Below, piece after piece: positions 33,245 through 41,441 of a DNA stretch of 64,000 nucleotides. The position numbers and the translations under genes were made by a program. The stretch covers positions 36,145 to 100,144 of the forward strand of contig NZ_JAAWWP010000022.1 in the NCBI RefSeq assembly GCF_012273655.1, written 5' to 3'. The notes below the pieces were generated by a model. The model did no database searches. It was not told the DNA's origin and saw nothing but the letters and a program-made list of their open reading frames with translations. Numbering within the stretch: the first letter of the stretch is position 1; each line of letters starts with the position of its first letter. The stretch is from Streptomyces physcomitrii. GTDB taxonomy: Bacteria; Actinomycetota; Actinomycetes; Streptomycetales; Streptomycetaceae.

Positions 33245-33445
33245 TCAGGAGTGGCCGCCCTGCGGGGTGCGGGCGGCGGCCGTCCGGCCCGTACGCGTCC
33301 GGCGGCCGTGGTACTCGCGGGCCGTGAAGACGGCGAGCCAGACGCCGATGACGGCGGCGGCCACCAGCGAGACGGTCAACGGGGCGTGGACCACCGCCCC
33401 CAGGACGATGCCGAGCAGCATCAGCGCGGCGACGAGGAACAACAT
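33245..33445 (-). CDS. Tiny membrane protein (copy 2)
   Basis: This 66-residue protein begins MLFLVAALMLLGIVLG, has two helices with GVWLAVFTARE, and ends in a basic Arg/Thr tail. It is the paralogue of the 55-residue protein at 4659-4826. It is divergently transcribed from the FabR-like gene across the dyads at 33470-33508, so it is the probable first gene of the regulated unit. Confidence 0.8.
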   Translation of the reverse strand: MLFLVAALMLLGIVLGAVVHAPLTVSLVAAAVIGVWLAVFTAREYHGRRTRTGRTAAARTPQGGHS

Positions 33446-33469
33446 GGGGCACCTCTCGTGGAAGATTCG

Positions 33470-33508
33470 GTGAACGCTTGTGGTTACAACTGTTCACTGA
33501 CTTCAGTG
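33470..33508. promoter_or_regulatory. Two dyads between the divergent membrane-protein and TetR genes
   Basis: 33470-33497 is a 28-bp dyad (GTGAAC-2-TTGT-4-ACAA-2-GTTCAC), with all arms complementary. It shares its last bases with CACTGA-2-TCAGTG (33495-33508). Both lie in the 117-bp divergent intergenic region and are the best candidates for the operator of the FabR-like regulator that follows at 33563. GAACAATCGTTAAC-like half-sites at about 33541-33556 may be a second site. Confidence 0.65.
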
Positions 33509-33562
33509 TTCTCCCCAGCCCCCCGGGTTGTCAATTCCAGAGAACAATCGTTAACTGATGTC

Positions 33563-34189
33563 ATGAGTCACACCGTCGGCGTCCGGCAGGCGCAGAAGCA
33601 GAAGACGCGGCAGGCGCTGCTCGACGCGGCCCTGGTCCTCCTGGAGGAGCAGAGCCTCAGCAGCCTGGGCATCCGCGAGGTCACCCGCGCCGTGGGAGTG
33701 GCACCGACGGCCTTCTACCGGCACTTCCGCAGCACCGCCGACCTCGGCATCGCCCTGGTCGAGGAGGCGCTCGGCAGCCTCCACCCGCTGATCGAGTCGC
33801 TGCTCGCCGAGCACGACGACAGCGAGCAGCTCATCGCCCACATGGTCGACCTCATCAGCGCGCATGTGCAGGACCACCCCTCGCACGTCCGCTTCCTGGC
33901 CCGCGAGCGCCACGGCGGGGTCCAGCCGGTACGCGCCGCGATGGCCACCCAGCTCCAGCGCTTCGCCGAGGAGGTACGGGTCGGCCTCGCCACCCAGGCC
34001 GAGTCCCGCGGCTGGGGCGAGGACGACCTGCTGATGCTCTCCCGCCTGTACGTGGACCACATGGTGATGACGGCCTCGGAGCTGGTGGAGGCGGAGCCGG
34101 GCACCGAGGAGGCGCTCAAGGACACGGCCCGCCGCCAGATGCTGGTGATACACCTCGGCCGCGCCCACTGGCTCGACCACCGGGGCTGA
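33563..34189 (+). CDS. TetR-family regulator, FabR-like
   Basis: This 208-residue protein has an N-terminal HTH (KTRQALLDAALVLLEEQ, SLGIREVTRAVGVAPTAFYRHFR) that closely resembles E. coli FabR in length and in the QKxKTR start, the APTxFYRHF and the RERHGGVQPVRAA region. FabR senses acyl chains and represses unsaturated fatty acid genes, so a membrane-lipid ligand is plausible. It faces the tiny membrane protein/DUF4190 pair rather than fatty-acid genes. The ATG at 33563-33565 lies just after the operator candidates. Confidence 0.85.
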   Translation: MSHTVGVRQAQKQKTRQALLDAALVLLEEQSLSSLGIREVTRAVGVAPTAFYRHFRSTADLGIALVEEALGSLHPLIESLLAEHDDSEQLIAHMVDLISAHVQDHPSHVRFLARERHGGVQPVRAAMATQLQRFAEEVRVGLATQAESRGWGEDDLLMLSRLYVDHMVMTASELVEAEPGTEEALKDTARRQMLVIHLGRAHWLDHRG

Positions 34190-34265
34190 GTCCGCTCCCG
34201 GTCACCGGGACCGATCCCGCACCGGAGCCTGCCGCGAGCGCCGTACAGCGCCTACGCTCGGGATC

Positions 34266-35129
34266 ATGAGTGACGGCGCCTGGACCACCAGCGGCACACA
34301 CGACGGGGAACTCGACCGCGAGGTGCTCACCTCGGGCGGCACGGTGCGCTGGGCCCGCTTCGGCCCCGAGGACGCGCCCCCGGTCGTGCTGCTGCACGGC
34401 ACCCCCTTCTCCTCCTACGTCTGGCGCGGGCCCGCGGCCGCCCTCGCGCAGGAGTTCCGGGTGCACCTCTGGGACATGCCGGGGTACGGGGCCTCCGAGA
34501 TGCGCAGCGGGCAGGACGTCACGCTGGCCTCCCAGGCGCGGGTCTTCACCGAGCTCCTCGACCACTGGGGCCTGGCCGAACCGGCCGTCGCCGCCCACGA
34601 CTTCGGCGGCTGCGTCGCCCTGCGCGCCCATCTGCTGCACGGCGCCCGCTACTCCCGCCTCGCCCTGGTCGACCCGGTGGCCCTCGCCCCCTGGGGCTCC
34701 GCCACGTACCGGCTGCTCGGGGCCCATGCCGAGGTCTTCGGGGAGCTGCCGCCCGCCCTGCATGAGGCCCTGGTGCGCGCCTACCTCTCCTCGGCGAGCC
34801 ACCACGGACTGCCCGCGCACACCCTGGACCGCCTCGCCGCCCCCTGGTGCACCGAGGAGGGCCGCGCCGCCTTCTACCGCCAGATCGAGCAGAACGACCA
34901 GCGCTTCACCGACGAGATCCAGGGCCGGTACGGGGAGTTGGCGCTGCCGGTGCTGCTGTGCTGGGGCGCCGAGGACACCTGGATCCCGCCGGAGAAGGGC
35001 CGGGAGCTGGCCGCGCTGATCCCGGGCTGCACCCTGCTGCCGATCGAGGAGGCCGGACACCTGGTCCAGGAGGACGCGCCGGCCGAACTCACCGCGGCCC
35101 TGGGCGCCTTCCTGCGCACCGCTTCCTGA
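34266..35129 (+). CDS. Alpha/beta hydrolase, haloalkane dehalogenase/epoxide hydrolase type
   Basis: This 287-residue protein has VVLLHGTPFSSYVWR (oxyanion), a nucleophile elbow AAHDFGGCVALR with Asp where esterases have Ser, and a late GHLVQED with the catalytic His. Asp nucleophiles mark haloalkane dehalogenases and epoxide hydrolases. The substrate is not readable. A terminator follows it. The FabR-like gene ends 76 bp upstream in the same direction, so co-transcription is possible. Confidence 0.9.
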   Translation: MSDGAWTTSGTHDGELDREVLTSGGTVRWARFGPEDAPPVVLLHGTPFSSYVWRGPAAALAQEFRVHLWDMPGYGASEMRSGQDVTLASQARVFTELLDHWGLAEPAVAAHDFGGCVALRAHLLHGARYSRLALVDPVALAPWGSATYRLLGAHAEVFGELPPALHEALVRAYLSSASHHGLPAHTLDRLAAPWCTEEGRAAFYRQIEQNDQRFTDEIQGRYGELALPVLLCWGAEDTWIPPEKGRELAALIPGCTLLPIEEAGHLVQEDAPAELTAALGAFLRTAS

Positions 35130-35153
35130 ACGCACTCCCCCGGGCACGGCAAC

Positions 35154-35194
35154 GGACCGCGTCCGGAACCCGGTTGGGGTTCCGGACGCGGTCC
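35154..35194. terminator. Strong terminator between convergent genes
   Basis: A perfect 17-bp stem (35154-35170 with 35178-35194) has a 7-nt loop, between the dehalogenase-like and GH16 genes. Confidence 0.85.
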
Positions 35195-35261
35195 GGGGCG
35201 GATGCGGCGGGGCCCGACCGGAGAGCCCCGCCGCACCGGGTACGTCACCTCACCGGGTACG

Positions 35262-36167
35262 TCACTTCGCCGGGAGAGCCTTGTCGGCGGTGGAGACGCG
35301 GACGTAGTCGACGACCAGCTCCTGCGGGAACTGGGTGCTGCCGTCCGGGTTGCCGGGCCAGTCGCCGCCCACCGCGAGGTTGAGGATGAGGAAGAAGGGC
35401 TTGTTGAAGACCCACTGGTTGCCGTTCAGATCGGCGGGGGTGCGGGTCTGGTAGACGTTGCCGTCCACGGACCAGCTGATCTTCTCCGGCGACCAGTCGA
35501 TCGCGAAGGTGTGGAAGTCGTCGGCGAAGACCTTGCCGTCGGGGAGGGTGTAGCCCGCGCCGATGCCGCCGCCGCCCGAGTAGCCGGGGCCGTGGATCGT
35601 GCCGTGGACGGTGCTGGGTTCGAAGCCGACGTTCTCCATGACATCGATTTCCCCGGAGTTCGGCCAGCCCACGTTGCCGATGTCGTCGCCGAGCATCCAG
35701 AAGGCGGGCCAGATGCCCTGGCCGCGCGGCATCTTCAGCCGGGTCTCCACGTGGCCGTAGGTGGAGCTGAACTTGCCGGAGGTGTTCAGGCGGGCCGAGG
35801 TGTACTCGCAGGTGCCGTACCAGCACTGGTAGTTGTTCGGGTTCTCCTTGCGGGCGGTGATGACCAGGTTGCCCTGGCCGTCGAGGGCCGCGTTGCTGTT
35901 GCCCGCCGTGTAGTACTGGCGCTCGTGGTTGTTGCCGCCGTTGTCGCCGGTCTCGATCTGCCACTTGCCGCCGTCGACCGCCGAGCCCGCGGGCCCGTCG
36001 AAGTTGTCGGTGAAGGTGTCCGCGGCGAGGGCGCCCCCGGACCGCTCCGGGGCGGGGGCCGCCGAGGCGGGGACGGCGGTCATGGCGCCCGCGACGCAGA
36101 GCAGCGAGGTGGCGCAGAGCGCGAGGCGGCTGCGCTTCGAGAGGTGCCTTGGCTTGTGCACAGTCAT
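35262..36167 (-). CDS. Secreted family 16 glycoside hydrolase (endo-beta-1,3-glucanase-like)
   Basis: This 301-residue protein has a signal peptide (SKRSRLALCATSLLCVAGAMTAVPASA), then the GH16 jelly roll with WPAFWMLG and the catalytic GEIDVMEN (E-x-D-x-x-E). It continues through HTFAIDWSPEKISW and YVRVSTADK. It should hydrolyse beta-1,3- or mixed-linked glucans such as laminarin or fungal wall polymers. The ATG at 36165-36167 has AGGAG upstream. No carbohydrate-binding module is present. Confidence 0.93.
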   Translation of the reverse strand: MTVHKPRHLSKRSRLALCATSLLCVAGAMTAVPASAAPAPERSGGALAADTFTDNFDGPAGSAVDGGKWQIETGDNGGNNHERQYYTAGNSNAALDGQGNLVITARKENPNNYQCWYGTCEYTSARLNTSGKFSSTYGHVETRLKMPRGQGIWPAFWMLGDDIGNVGWPNSGEIDVMENVGFEPSTVHGTIHGPGYSGGGGIGAGYTLPDGKVFADDFHTFAIDWSPEKISWSVDGNVYQTRTPADLNGNQWVFNKPFFLILNLAVGGDWPGNPDGSTQFPQELVVDYVRVSTADKALPAK

Positions 36168-36471
36168 CACATCTCCTGGGCGAGTGGGGGGCATGTGCAT
36201 GACAAATGACTCCGAGAGATGAACGCAGGAGCGCCGGACTCGGGGGCCGTTGCTTCAGTTCTTGATTTAAGAGAGCCCCCGGAGTGCCGTCAAGAAGCTG
36301 GACCGGAGCAGAAAACGGAAGCCGCCGAGCGGGGGTGCGCGGCACCGGGGCCGACCGCTCCGAACGGGCGGCAGACGGCTCCCGGGCGCTCCGGGCGGGC
36401 GGGAGGAGTCGGCAGCAGCCGGACATCCGGACCGTCCGGGCGGCCGTTCGGGGCCCGAACGGGCAGCGTGC
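36168..36471. other. Intergenic stretch upstream of GH16 with a terminator-like palindrome
   Basis: 36444-36462 is a near-perfect 19-nt palindrome (CGTTCGGG arms), 10 bp past the stop of the TOPRIM gene, and probably its terminator. AT-richer sequence (CAGTTCTTGATTTAAGAGAG, 36256-36275) lies about 90 bp upstream of the GH16 start and may hold its promoter. I see no gene here. Confidence 0.5.
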
Positions 36472-37131
36472 TCAGACCGCGGCGAGCAGACGCGCGAGCG
36501 GCGCCGGAACCCGGCCGGGGTCCAGGTGCTCCACCAGCGCCCGGGCGTACTGCGCCTTGCGGCCGCTGTGGGTGCCGAGGAAGCGCCGCAGCTGCCGCTC
36601 GACGCTCCGGCCGCGCTGCGCGGGCTGCTTCTGGAAGGTGCGGAAGGGGCGCAACTCCCCCTCGTACGCCACCACTTGCTGAACGGCCTCGGCGCCGAGC
36701 GCCCGGATCAGCTCGTCCTCCAGATCCGCGACACAGACCTCGAAGCCGAGTTCCGCGAGGCTTTCCCGGCCGCCTTCGGCCGCCAGCCCGGCGCGTTCCA
36801 GACTCCGGCGGAAGTACGGCTCCTCGGCGGCGTCGCACAGTCCCGCGAGGCGGAGGCCGAGTCCCTGCGGACCGAGGTGGCCGAGGAAGCGCCCGATGCT
36901 GGTGGCTCCGCCGAGCGGCACCAGGCAGACGCCCTCCGCCGCCAGGTTCCGGCCGCTGCGGACGGCCAGTGTCTCGATCGCCGTCCGGTCGCTGACGCCT
37001 TCCACCAGCACCGCTGTCCGTACCCCCGTGACGGGCAGCAGCTCGCGCGCTTCCCCGGCCGCCGGCTCGCTCCCGGCCCCGCCCGCGGCCCAGCGCACCA
37101 CCGCCTCGGTGAAGCGCCGCATCTCGTTCAC
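36472..37131 (-). CDS. Solitary OLD-type TOPRIM-domain protein
   Basis: This 219-residue protein has TAVLVEGVSDRTAIETLA (E44), LRLAGLCDAAEE (D100) and VADLEDELIRALGAEAV (about 135-150). These are the acidic motifs of the TOPRIM domain of OLD-family nucleases, including the characteristic LED(E)LI element. The ATPase half normally fused to it is missing, and none is adjacent. It may act with a remote ATPase, bind nucleotides alone or be a remnant kept under selection. GTG at 37129-37131 or ATG at 37120-37122 may be the start. Confidence 0.75.
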   Translation of the reverse strand: MNEMRRFTEAVVRWAAGGAGSEPAAGEARELLPVTGVRTAVLVEGVSDRTAIETLAVRSGRNLAAEGVCLVPLGGATSIGRFLGHLGPQGLGLRLAGLCDAAEEPYFRRSLERAGLAAEGGRESLAELGFEVCVADLEDELIRALGAEAVQQVVAYEGELRPFRTFQKQPAQRGRSVERQLRRFLGTHSGRKAQYARALVEHLDPGRVPAPLARLLAAV

Positions 37132-37291
37132 CCGCTCAGTCTTCCAGCACCGGACTCCGTTCCGGCAAGGCTTTTTCGCCGCGGCGGCCCGCGCCAGGCC
37201 GGAAGACGCCAGCGGTTGACCGCGATGGGCCACCCGCGAGGGACGGCGAACCGGGCGGTGGGCCGCCGGACCTCGTGCCCCCGCCGACCCG

Positions 37292-38248
37292 CTACCCGTA
37301 CAGCGCCGCGACCGCGGCCGCCGCGCGGGCCAGTTCCTCGCGGGCCTCGGGCGGGGAGAGGATCTCCAGGCGGTCGGTGAAGGCGAGCAGGGAGCGCACC
37401 TCCTGGACGACGCCGTAGGCCAGCCGCGCGGTGACCCACTCGCCGGTGCCCTCCTCCCGCGGCAGCTCCCTCAGCGCCGAGCCGTTCATCCGCAGGAACA
37501 TGTCCAGGCGCTCCCTGCGCACCCGCACGGTGACCGTGAGCGGGGCCTCCCGCTCCTCCACCTGTCTTCTCAACTGCTCCCAGACCTCCGGGAGTTCGAC
37601 CCCCGGACGGCGCCTGACCGGCTCCGCGGCGAGCCGGGCCTCCTGCATCCGGTCGGCACGGAAGAGCCGGGGCCTGCCCCGCCGGTCCGCGACCAGGTAC
37701 CAGACCCCCGCCTTGGCGACCAGACCATAGGGATCGACCGTGTACGTACGCGCCTCGGCGTCCCCGCTGTGCCGGTAGCGCAGCCGCAGCCGCCGGTCGG
37801 CGAAGACCGCGTCCTGCAGCGCCTCCAAGTCGACCGGCTGCTGCGGGCCGCCCTTCCAGCGGGAGGCGTCCACCAGGATGCGGCGGCTGGTGAGTTCGGC
37901 CGCCGGCCGGTGCGGGGCGGGCAGCGCGGCCATCACCTTGCGCAGCGCGGAACCGAGCGCGTCGTCCAGGCCGAGCGCCGCGTGCGCCCCGGGACCGGCG
38001 AGCACGAACAGCGCCCGGGACTCCTCGGCGGTCAGCCCCGTGACATCGGTGCGGTAGCCGGGCAGCAGCGAGATCCCGCCATGCCGCCCGCGCTCCGCGT
38101 ACACCGGCACCCCGGCCGCCGAGAGCGCCTCGACATCGCGGTAGATGGTGCGTACGGAGACCTCCAGGCGGGCGGCGAGGTCCTGGGCGGGCACCCGGTC
38201 CCGGGTCTGGAGCAGCAGCAGGATCGACAGGAGCCGGTCGGATTTCAC
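37292..38248 (-). CDS. WYL-domain transcriptional regulator (YafY type)
   Basis: This 318-residue protein has an N-terminal winged HTH of DeoR type (LAARLEVSVRTIYRDVEALSAAGVPVY). A WYL domain follows (VDPYGLVAKAGVWYLVADRRGRPRLFRADRM) with the WCX extension. WYL domains bind nucleic acids or nucleotides, and these regulators respond to DNA damage or phage in some bacteria. It is followed by no obvious target; the TOPRIM gene lies 160 bp downstream on the same strand. Confidence 0.93.
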   Translation of the reverse strand: MKSDRLLSILLLLQTRDRVPAQDLAARLEVSVRTIYRDVEALSAAGVPVYAERGRHGGISLLPGYRTDVTGLTAEESRALFVLAGPGAHAALGLDDALGSALRKVMAALPAPHRPAAELTSRRILVDASRWKGGPQQPVDLEALQDAVFADRRLRLRYRHSGDAEARTYTVDPYGLVAKAGVWYLVADRRGRPRLFRADRMQEARLAAEPVRRRPGVELPEVWEQLRRQVEEREAPLTVTVRVRRERLDMFLRMNGSALRELPREEGTGEWVTARLAYGVVQEVRSLLAFTDRLEILSPPEAREELARAAAAVAALYG

Positions 38249-38298
38249 GGCTCAAGCATCCCCCGGGCTCCCGGCGGCGCGCGGTCCGCCCCGGCCGG

Positions 38299-39162
38299 TC
38301 AGCCGGTGAGGCGGACCCGGGCGAGCTGGCGGGACTGGCAGACCAGCCGGTCGGCGGTGTCCCAGACCTCGACGTCCTCCTCCAGGAAGCCGCCCGCGAG
38401 GTTGCGGGTGGTGATCGCCACCCGCAGTGGTCCGGGGGCCGGGCGGCAGCGGACGTGCGCGGTCAGCTCGATGGTCGGCACCCAGCCCTTGATGCCGAGT
38501 TCGAAGCTGGTGGGCGGCAGTCCGTCGACCGTCATGAGCAGCGAGAGCGGGTCGGCGTCGCGGCCGTCGGCGAGCCCGAACCAGCCGCGCATCTCGCCCT
38601 TGCCGGAGGGCGAACCGAGCGCCCAGCCCAGGGTGGCGGGGTCGAGTTTGAGCCAGAGCCGCTCGGTGATCGCGGAGCTGCCGGAGACCGTCCCGCGGCC
38701 GTTGTCGGGGGCGTCCTGGGGGCCGAAGCACTGCTCGGGCGGCGGGAAGGAGGGCGGCTCGGCGGAGGTGCGGACGTCGTCCGGCAGCGCGTCCAGGTCC
38801 CCGTAGGAGGCGAGCACCCGCAGCCGCTCGACCTCCTCGCCGTTCGCGTCCCGCTGGAAGAGGGAGGCCTGCCCGGTCGACAGGGTGCGGCCGGTGCGCA
38901 CCACCTCGGTACGGATGACCGCCGGGCCCGGTACGGAGGCGGTGAGGTAGTGGGCGGTGATCGTGAACGGGTCCGGGTGCGGCAGCGCGTCGGCGAGCGC
39001 CCGGCCGAGCACGGCGAGGAGGTAGCCGCCGTTGACCGCGGCGATGATGGTCCAGCCCGCGGAGAGTTCGGTGTCATAGACGCCGGGTTCGCGCCGGGTG
39101 ACCGCGGTGTCGCGGTCGAACTCGCTGGCGCCGATCGCGGCGGCGGGGGCTGCTTCTGTCAT
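38299..39162 (-). CDS. Acyl-CoA thioesterase-family protein (double hotdog)
   Basis: This 287-residue protein has the TesB/4HBT double hotdog: SAGWTIIAAVNGGYLLAVLGRAL, the FTITAHYLTASVPGPAVIRTEVVRTGRTLSTGQASLFQ strand region and a second repeat with GWVPTIELTAHVRCRPAPGP. It should hydrolyse acyl-CoA thioesters. The ATG at 39160-39162 is used. It lies 50 bp upstream of the WYL regulator gene and is probably co-transcribed. Confidence 0.88.
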   Translation of the reverse strand: MTEAAPAAAIGASEFDRDTAVTRREPGVYDTELSAGWTIIAAVNGGYLLAVLGRALADALPHPDPFTITAHYLTASVPGPAVIRTEVVRTGRTLSTGQASLFQRDANGEEVERLRVLASYGDLDALPDDVRTSAEPPSFPPPEQCFGPQDAPDNGRGTVSGSSAITERLWLKLDPATLGWALGSPSGKGEMRGWFGLADGRDADPLSLLMTVDGLPPTSFELGIKGWVPTIELTAHVRCRPAPGPLRVAITTRNLAGGFLEEDVEVWDTADRLVCQSRQLARVRLTG

Positions 39163-39241
39163 GGCGGCACGGTACAACAGATCATTACTGAGCGGTAGCT
39201 TTCCTCTGGGGGCGGCCGCTCACCGCAGCCGCTCCGGGGAC

Positions 39242-39907
39242 TCAGCCCTCTTCCCGCTCGGCCACCTCGGAGCGCCGGTTCCAGGCCCGCGGGGCGCGCC
39301 AGTGGTAGCGCATGGCGAGCAGCCGGAGGATGAAGACGGTGACCACGGCGAGGGTGGCGGTGGCCCCGTTGAGCATCCCGTGGTCGATGAAGAGGACGAC
39401 CAGGGTGGCGCCGACCACGGCGGGCACCGCGTACAGGTCCCGGTCCCAGCGCAGCAGCGAGGGCACCTCGTTGGCGAGCACATCGCGCAGCACACCGCCG
39501 CCCACCGCGGTGGCGAGGCCGAGCACCGCGGAAGCGGTCAGACCGAGCCCGTAGGCGTACGCCTTCACCGCGCCCGTCACACAGAACAGGCCGAGGCCCG
39601 CGGCGTCGAAGATGTTCACGCCGAGCTGGAGCCGCTCCACCTCCGGGTGGAGGAAGAAGACCAGGACCGTGACGACCAGCGGGGTCAGGAAGTAGCCGAG
39701 GTCGGTGAAGGCCGCGGGCGGTACGGCGCCGATCATCAGGTCGCGGAAGATGCCGCCGCCGAGCGCGGTGACCTCGGCGAGCACGGCGATGCCGAAGACG
39801 TCGAAGTTCTTGCGCACCGCGAGCAGCGCGCCGGAGATGGCGAAGACGAAGATTCCGGCGACGTCGAGCGCGTGCTGGAGGGAGGGCGCGTACAGATCCT
39901 GGACCAC
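39242..39907 (-). CDS. Trimeric intracellular cation channel (TRIC, UPF0126) family protein
   Basis: This 221-residue membrane protein has seven helices arranged as an inverted repeat. Each half has the glycine-rich motif, GGGIFRDLMIG and GGGVLRDVLAN. Bacterial TRIC proteins form homotrimeric potassium-permeable channels. The GTG start at 39905-39907 is the natural one. Confidence 0.9.
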   Translation of the reverse strand: MVQDLYAPSLQHALDVAGIFVFAISGALLAVRKNFDVFGIAVLAEVTALGGGIFRDLMIGAVPPAAFTDLGYFLTPLVVTVLVFFLHPEVERLQLGVNIFDAAGLGLFCVTGAVKAYAYGLGLTASAVLGLATAVGGGVLRDVLANEVPSLLRWDRDLYAVPAVVGATLVVLFIDHGMLNGATATLAVVTVFILRLLAMRYHWRAPRAWNRRSEVAEREEG

Positions 39908-39967
39908 GCGCTATTCATACCTGGACGGCCCGGTACGGCAAAGCCGGATCAAGGCGGGCACGACGAA

Positions 39968-40044
39968 GCCGGACGGAGGGGGCGGTGCCCGCGTGGGACC
40001 GGTCCCGCGCGCGGGAACCCGCGGGCCGCCCTCCTCCGTCCGGC
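39968..40044 (-). terminator. Terminator at the end of the opp operon
   Basis: A 12-bp outer stem (GCCGGACGGAGG at 39968-39979 with its complement at 40033-40044) closes a large GC-rich structure, 26 bp past the last opp gene. Confidence 0.65.
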
Positions 40045-40070
40045 TCGCCCCGGCGACAACTCCCGGGGGG

Positions 40071-41441
40071 CTACTTGTCGGTGCCGGGCCGGGACCCGGT
40101 TCCGGGGTCCTCGGACGGAGAGTCCACGGAGGCAGCGTCCCCGGACACGGGAGCCTCGGACACCGGGGCCCCGGACTCGGCATCCCGGGACCCGCGGTCC
40201 CCGGATACGGAGTCCTTGGACACGGAGTCCGCGGACACGGGATCCGCGGACGCAGCCCCCGCGGGCTCCTCCTCGACCGGCCCGCCGCCCACGGTCACCA
40301 CGCTGATGGCGTCCACGGCGGCGCGCAGCAGTTCGGTGTCCTGGGGTGCCTGGTCCTCGGCGTTCTCCGGGTGGTGGCAGGCGACCTGCTGGCCCGGGCC
40401 GAGCTGGAGCAGCGGCGGCTCCTGGGTGGTGCAGATCTTCGTGGCCTTCCAGCAGCGGGTGTGGAAGCGGCAGCCGCTGGGCGGGGACATCGGCGAGGGC
40501 ACGTCACCGGTGAGCAGGATGCGCTCGCTCTTGGTGTTGCGCCGCCTGGGGTCCGGGATCGGGACCGCGGAGAGCAGGGCCTTGGTGTACGGGTGCATCG
40601 GCTGCGTGTACAGGGCCTGCCGGTCGGCGAGTTCGACGATCTTGCCGAGGTACATCACCGCGATCCGGTCCGAGACATGGCGTACCACCGAGAGGTCGTG
40701 CGCGATGATCACGTAGGTCAGGCCGAGTTCGCTCTGCAGGTCGTCGAGGAGGTTGACGACCTGGGCCTGGATGGAGACGTCGAGCGCGGAGACCGGCTCG
40801 TCGGCGACCACCAGCTTCGGGTTGAGGGCGAGCGCGCGGGCGATGCCGATGCGCTGGCGCTGGCCGCCGGAGAACTCGTGCGGATAGCGGTTGTAGTGCT
40901 CGGGGTTGAGGCCCACCACCGAGAGCAGCCGCTGGACCTCCGCCTTGACCCCGCCCTCGGGCTTCACGCCCTGGAGCTTGAAGGGCGCGCCTACGATGGT
41001 GCCGATGGTGTGGCGCGGGTTGAGGGAGGAGTACGGGTCCTGGAAGATCATCTGCACATCGCGGCGCAGCGGGCGCATGCCGCGCACGTTCAGGTGCGTG
41101 ATGTCCTTGCCCTGGAACTCGACGCTGCCCGCGGTCGGTTCGAGCAGCCGGGTGATCAGGCGGCCCATCGTCGACTTGCCGCAGCCGGACTCGCCGACCA
41201 CGCCGAGGGTCTCCCCCGCGCGGACCTCGAAGTCGAGTCCGTCCACCGCCTTCACCGCGGCGACCTGGCGCTGGAGCAGCCCCTTGCGGATCGGGAAGTG
41301 CTTCTGCAGGCCCCTGACCCTCAGCAGCGTCTCACCCGGCGCGGGGTCCTTCGTCAGGGTGGCGGTGCCGCCCGCGGCCTCGGGCTCCGGGGCGCCGGCG
41401 GTGGGTTTCTCCTCGCGCGTCACGGGCGTGTCCTCGCTCAC
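40071..41441 (-). CDS. Oligopeptide ABC transporter ATPase (OppF/DppF type) with repetitive acidic tail
   Basis: This 456-residue ATPase has Walker A GESGCGKST, the signature EFSGGQRQRIGIARAL, Walker B LVVADEPVSALD, and the C-terminal oligopeptide-transporter extension with four cysteines (CRFHTRCWKATKIC and VACHHP). It is followed by an unusual tail of about 60 residues rich in Ser, Asp, Ala and Val (SADSVSKDSVSGD-like repeats), encoded by degenerate repeats at about 40080-40260. The GTG at 41439-41441 overlaps the upstream gene by 4 bp. It pairs with the adjacent ATPase to drive peptide uptake. Confidence 0.93.
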   Translation of the reverse strand: MSEDTPVTREEKPTAGAPEPEAAGGTATLTKDPAPGETLLRVRGLQKHFPIRKGLLQRQVAAVKAVDGLDFEVRAGETLGVVGESGCGKSTMGRLITRLLEPTAGSVEFQGKDITHLNVRGMRPLRRDVQMIFQDPYSSLNPRHTIGTIVGAPFKLQGVKPEGGVKAEVQRLLSVVGLNPEHYNRYPHEFSGGQRQRIGIARALALNPKLVVADEPVSALDVSIQAQVVNLLDDLQSELGLTYVIIAHDLSVVRHVSDRIAVMYLGKIVELADRQALYTQPMHPYTKALLSAVPIPDPRRRNTKSERILLTGDVPSPMSPPSGCRFHTRCWKATKICTTQEPPLLQLGPGQQVACHHPENAEDQAPQDTELLRAAVDAISVVTVGGGPVEEEPAGAASADPVSADSVSKDSVSGDRGSRDAESGAPVSEAPVSGDAASVDSPSEDPGTGSRPGTDK

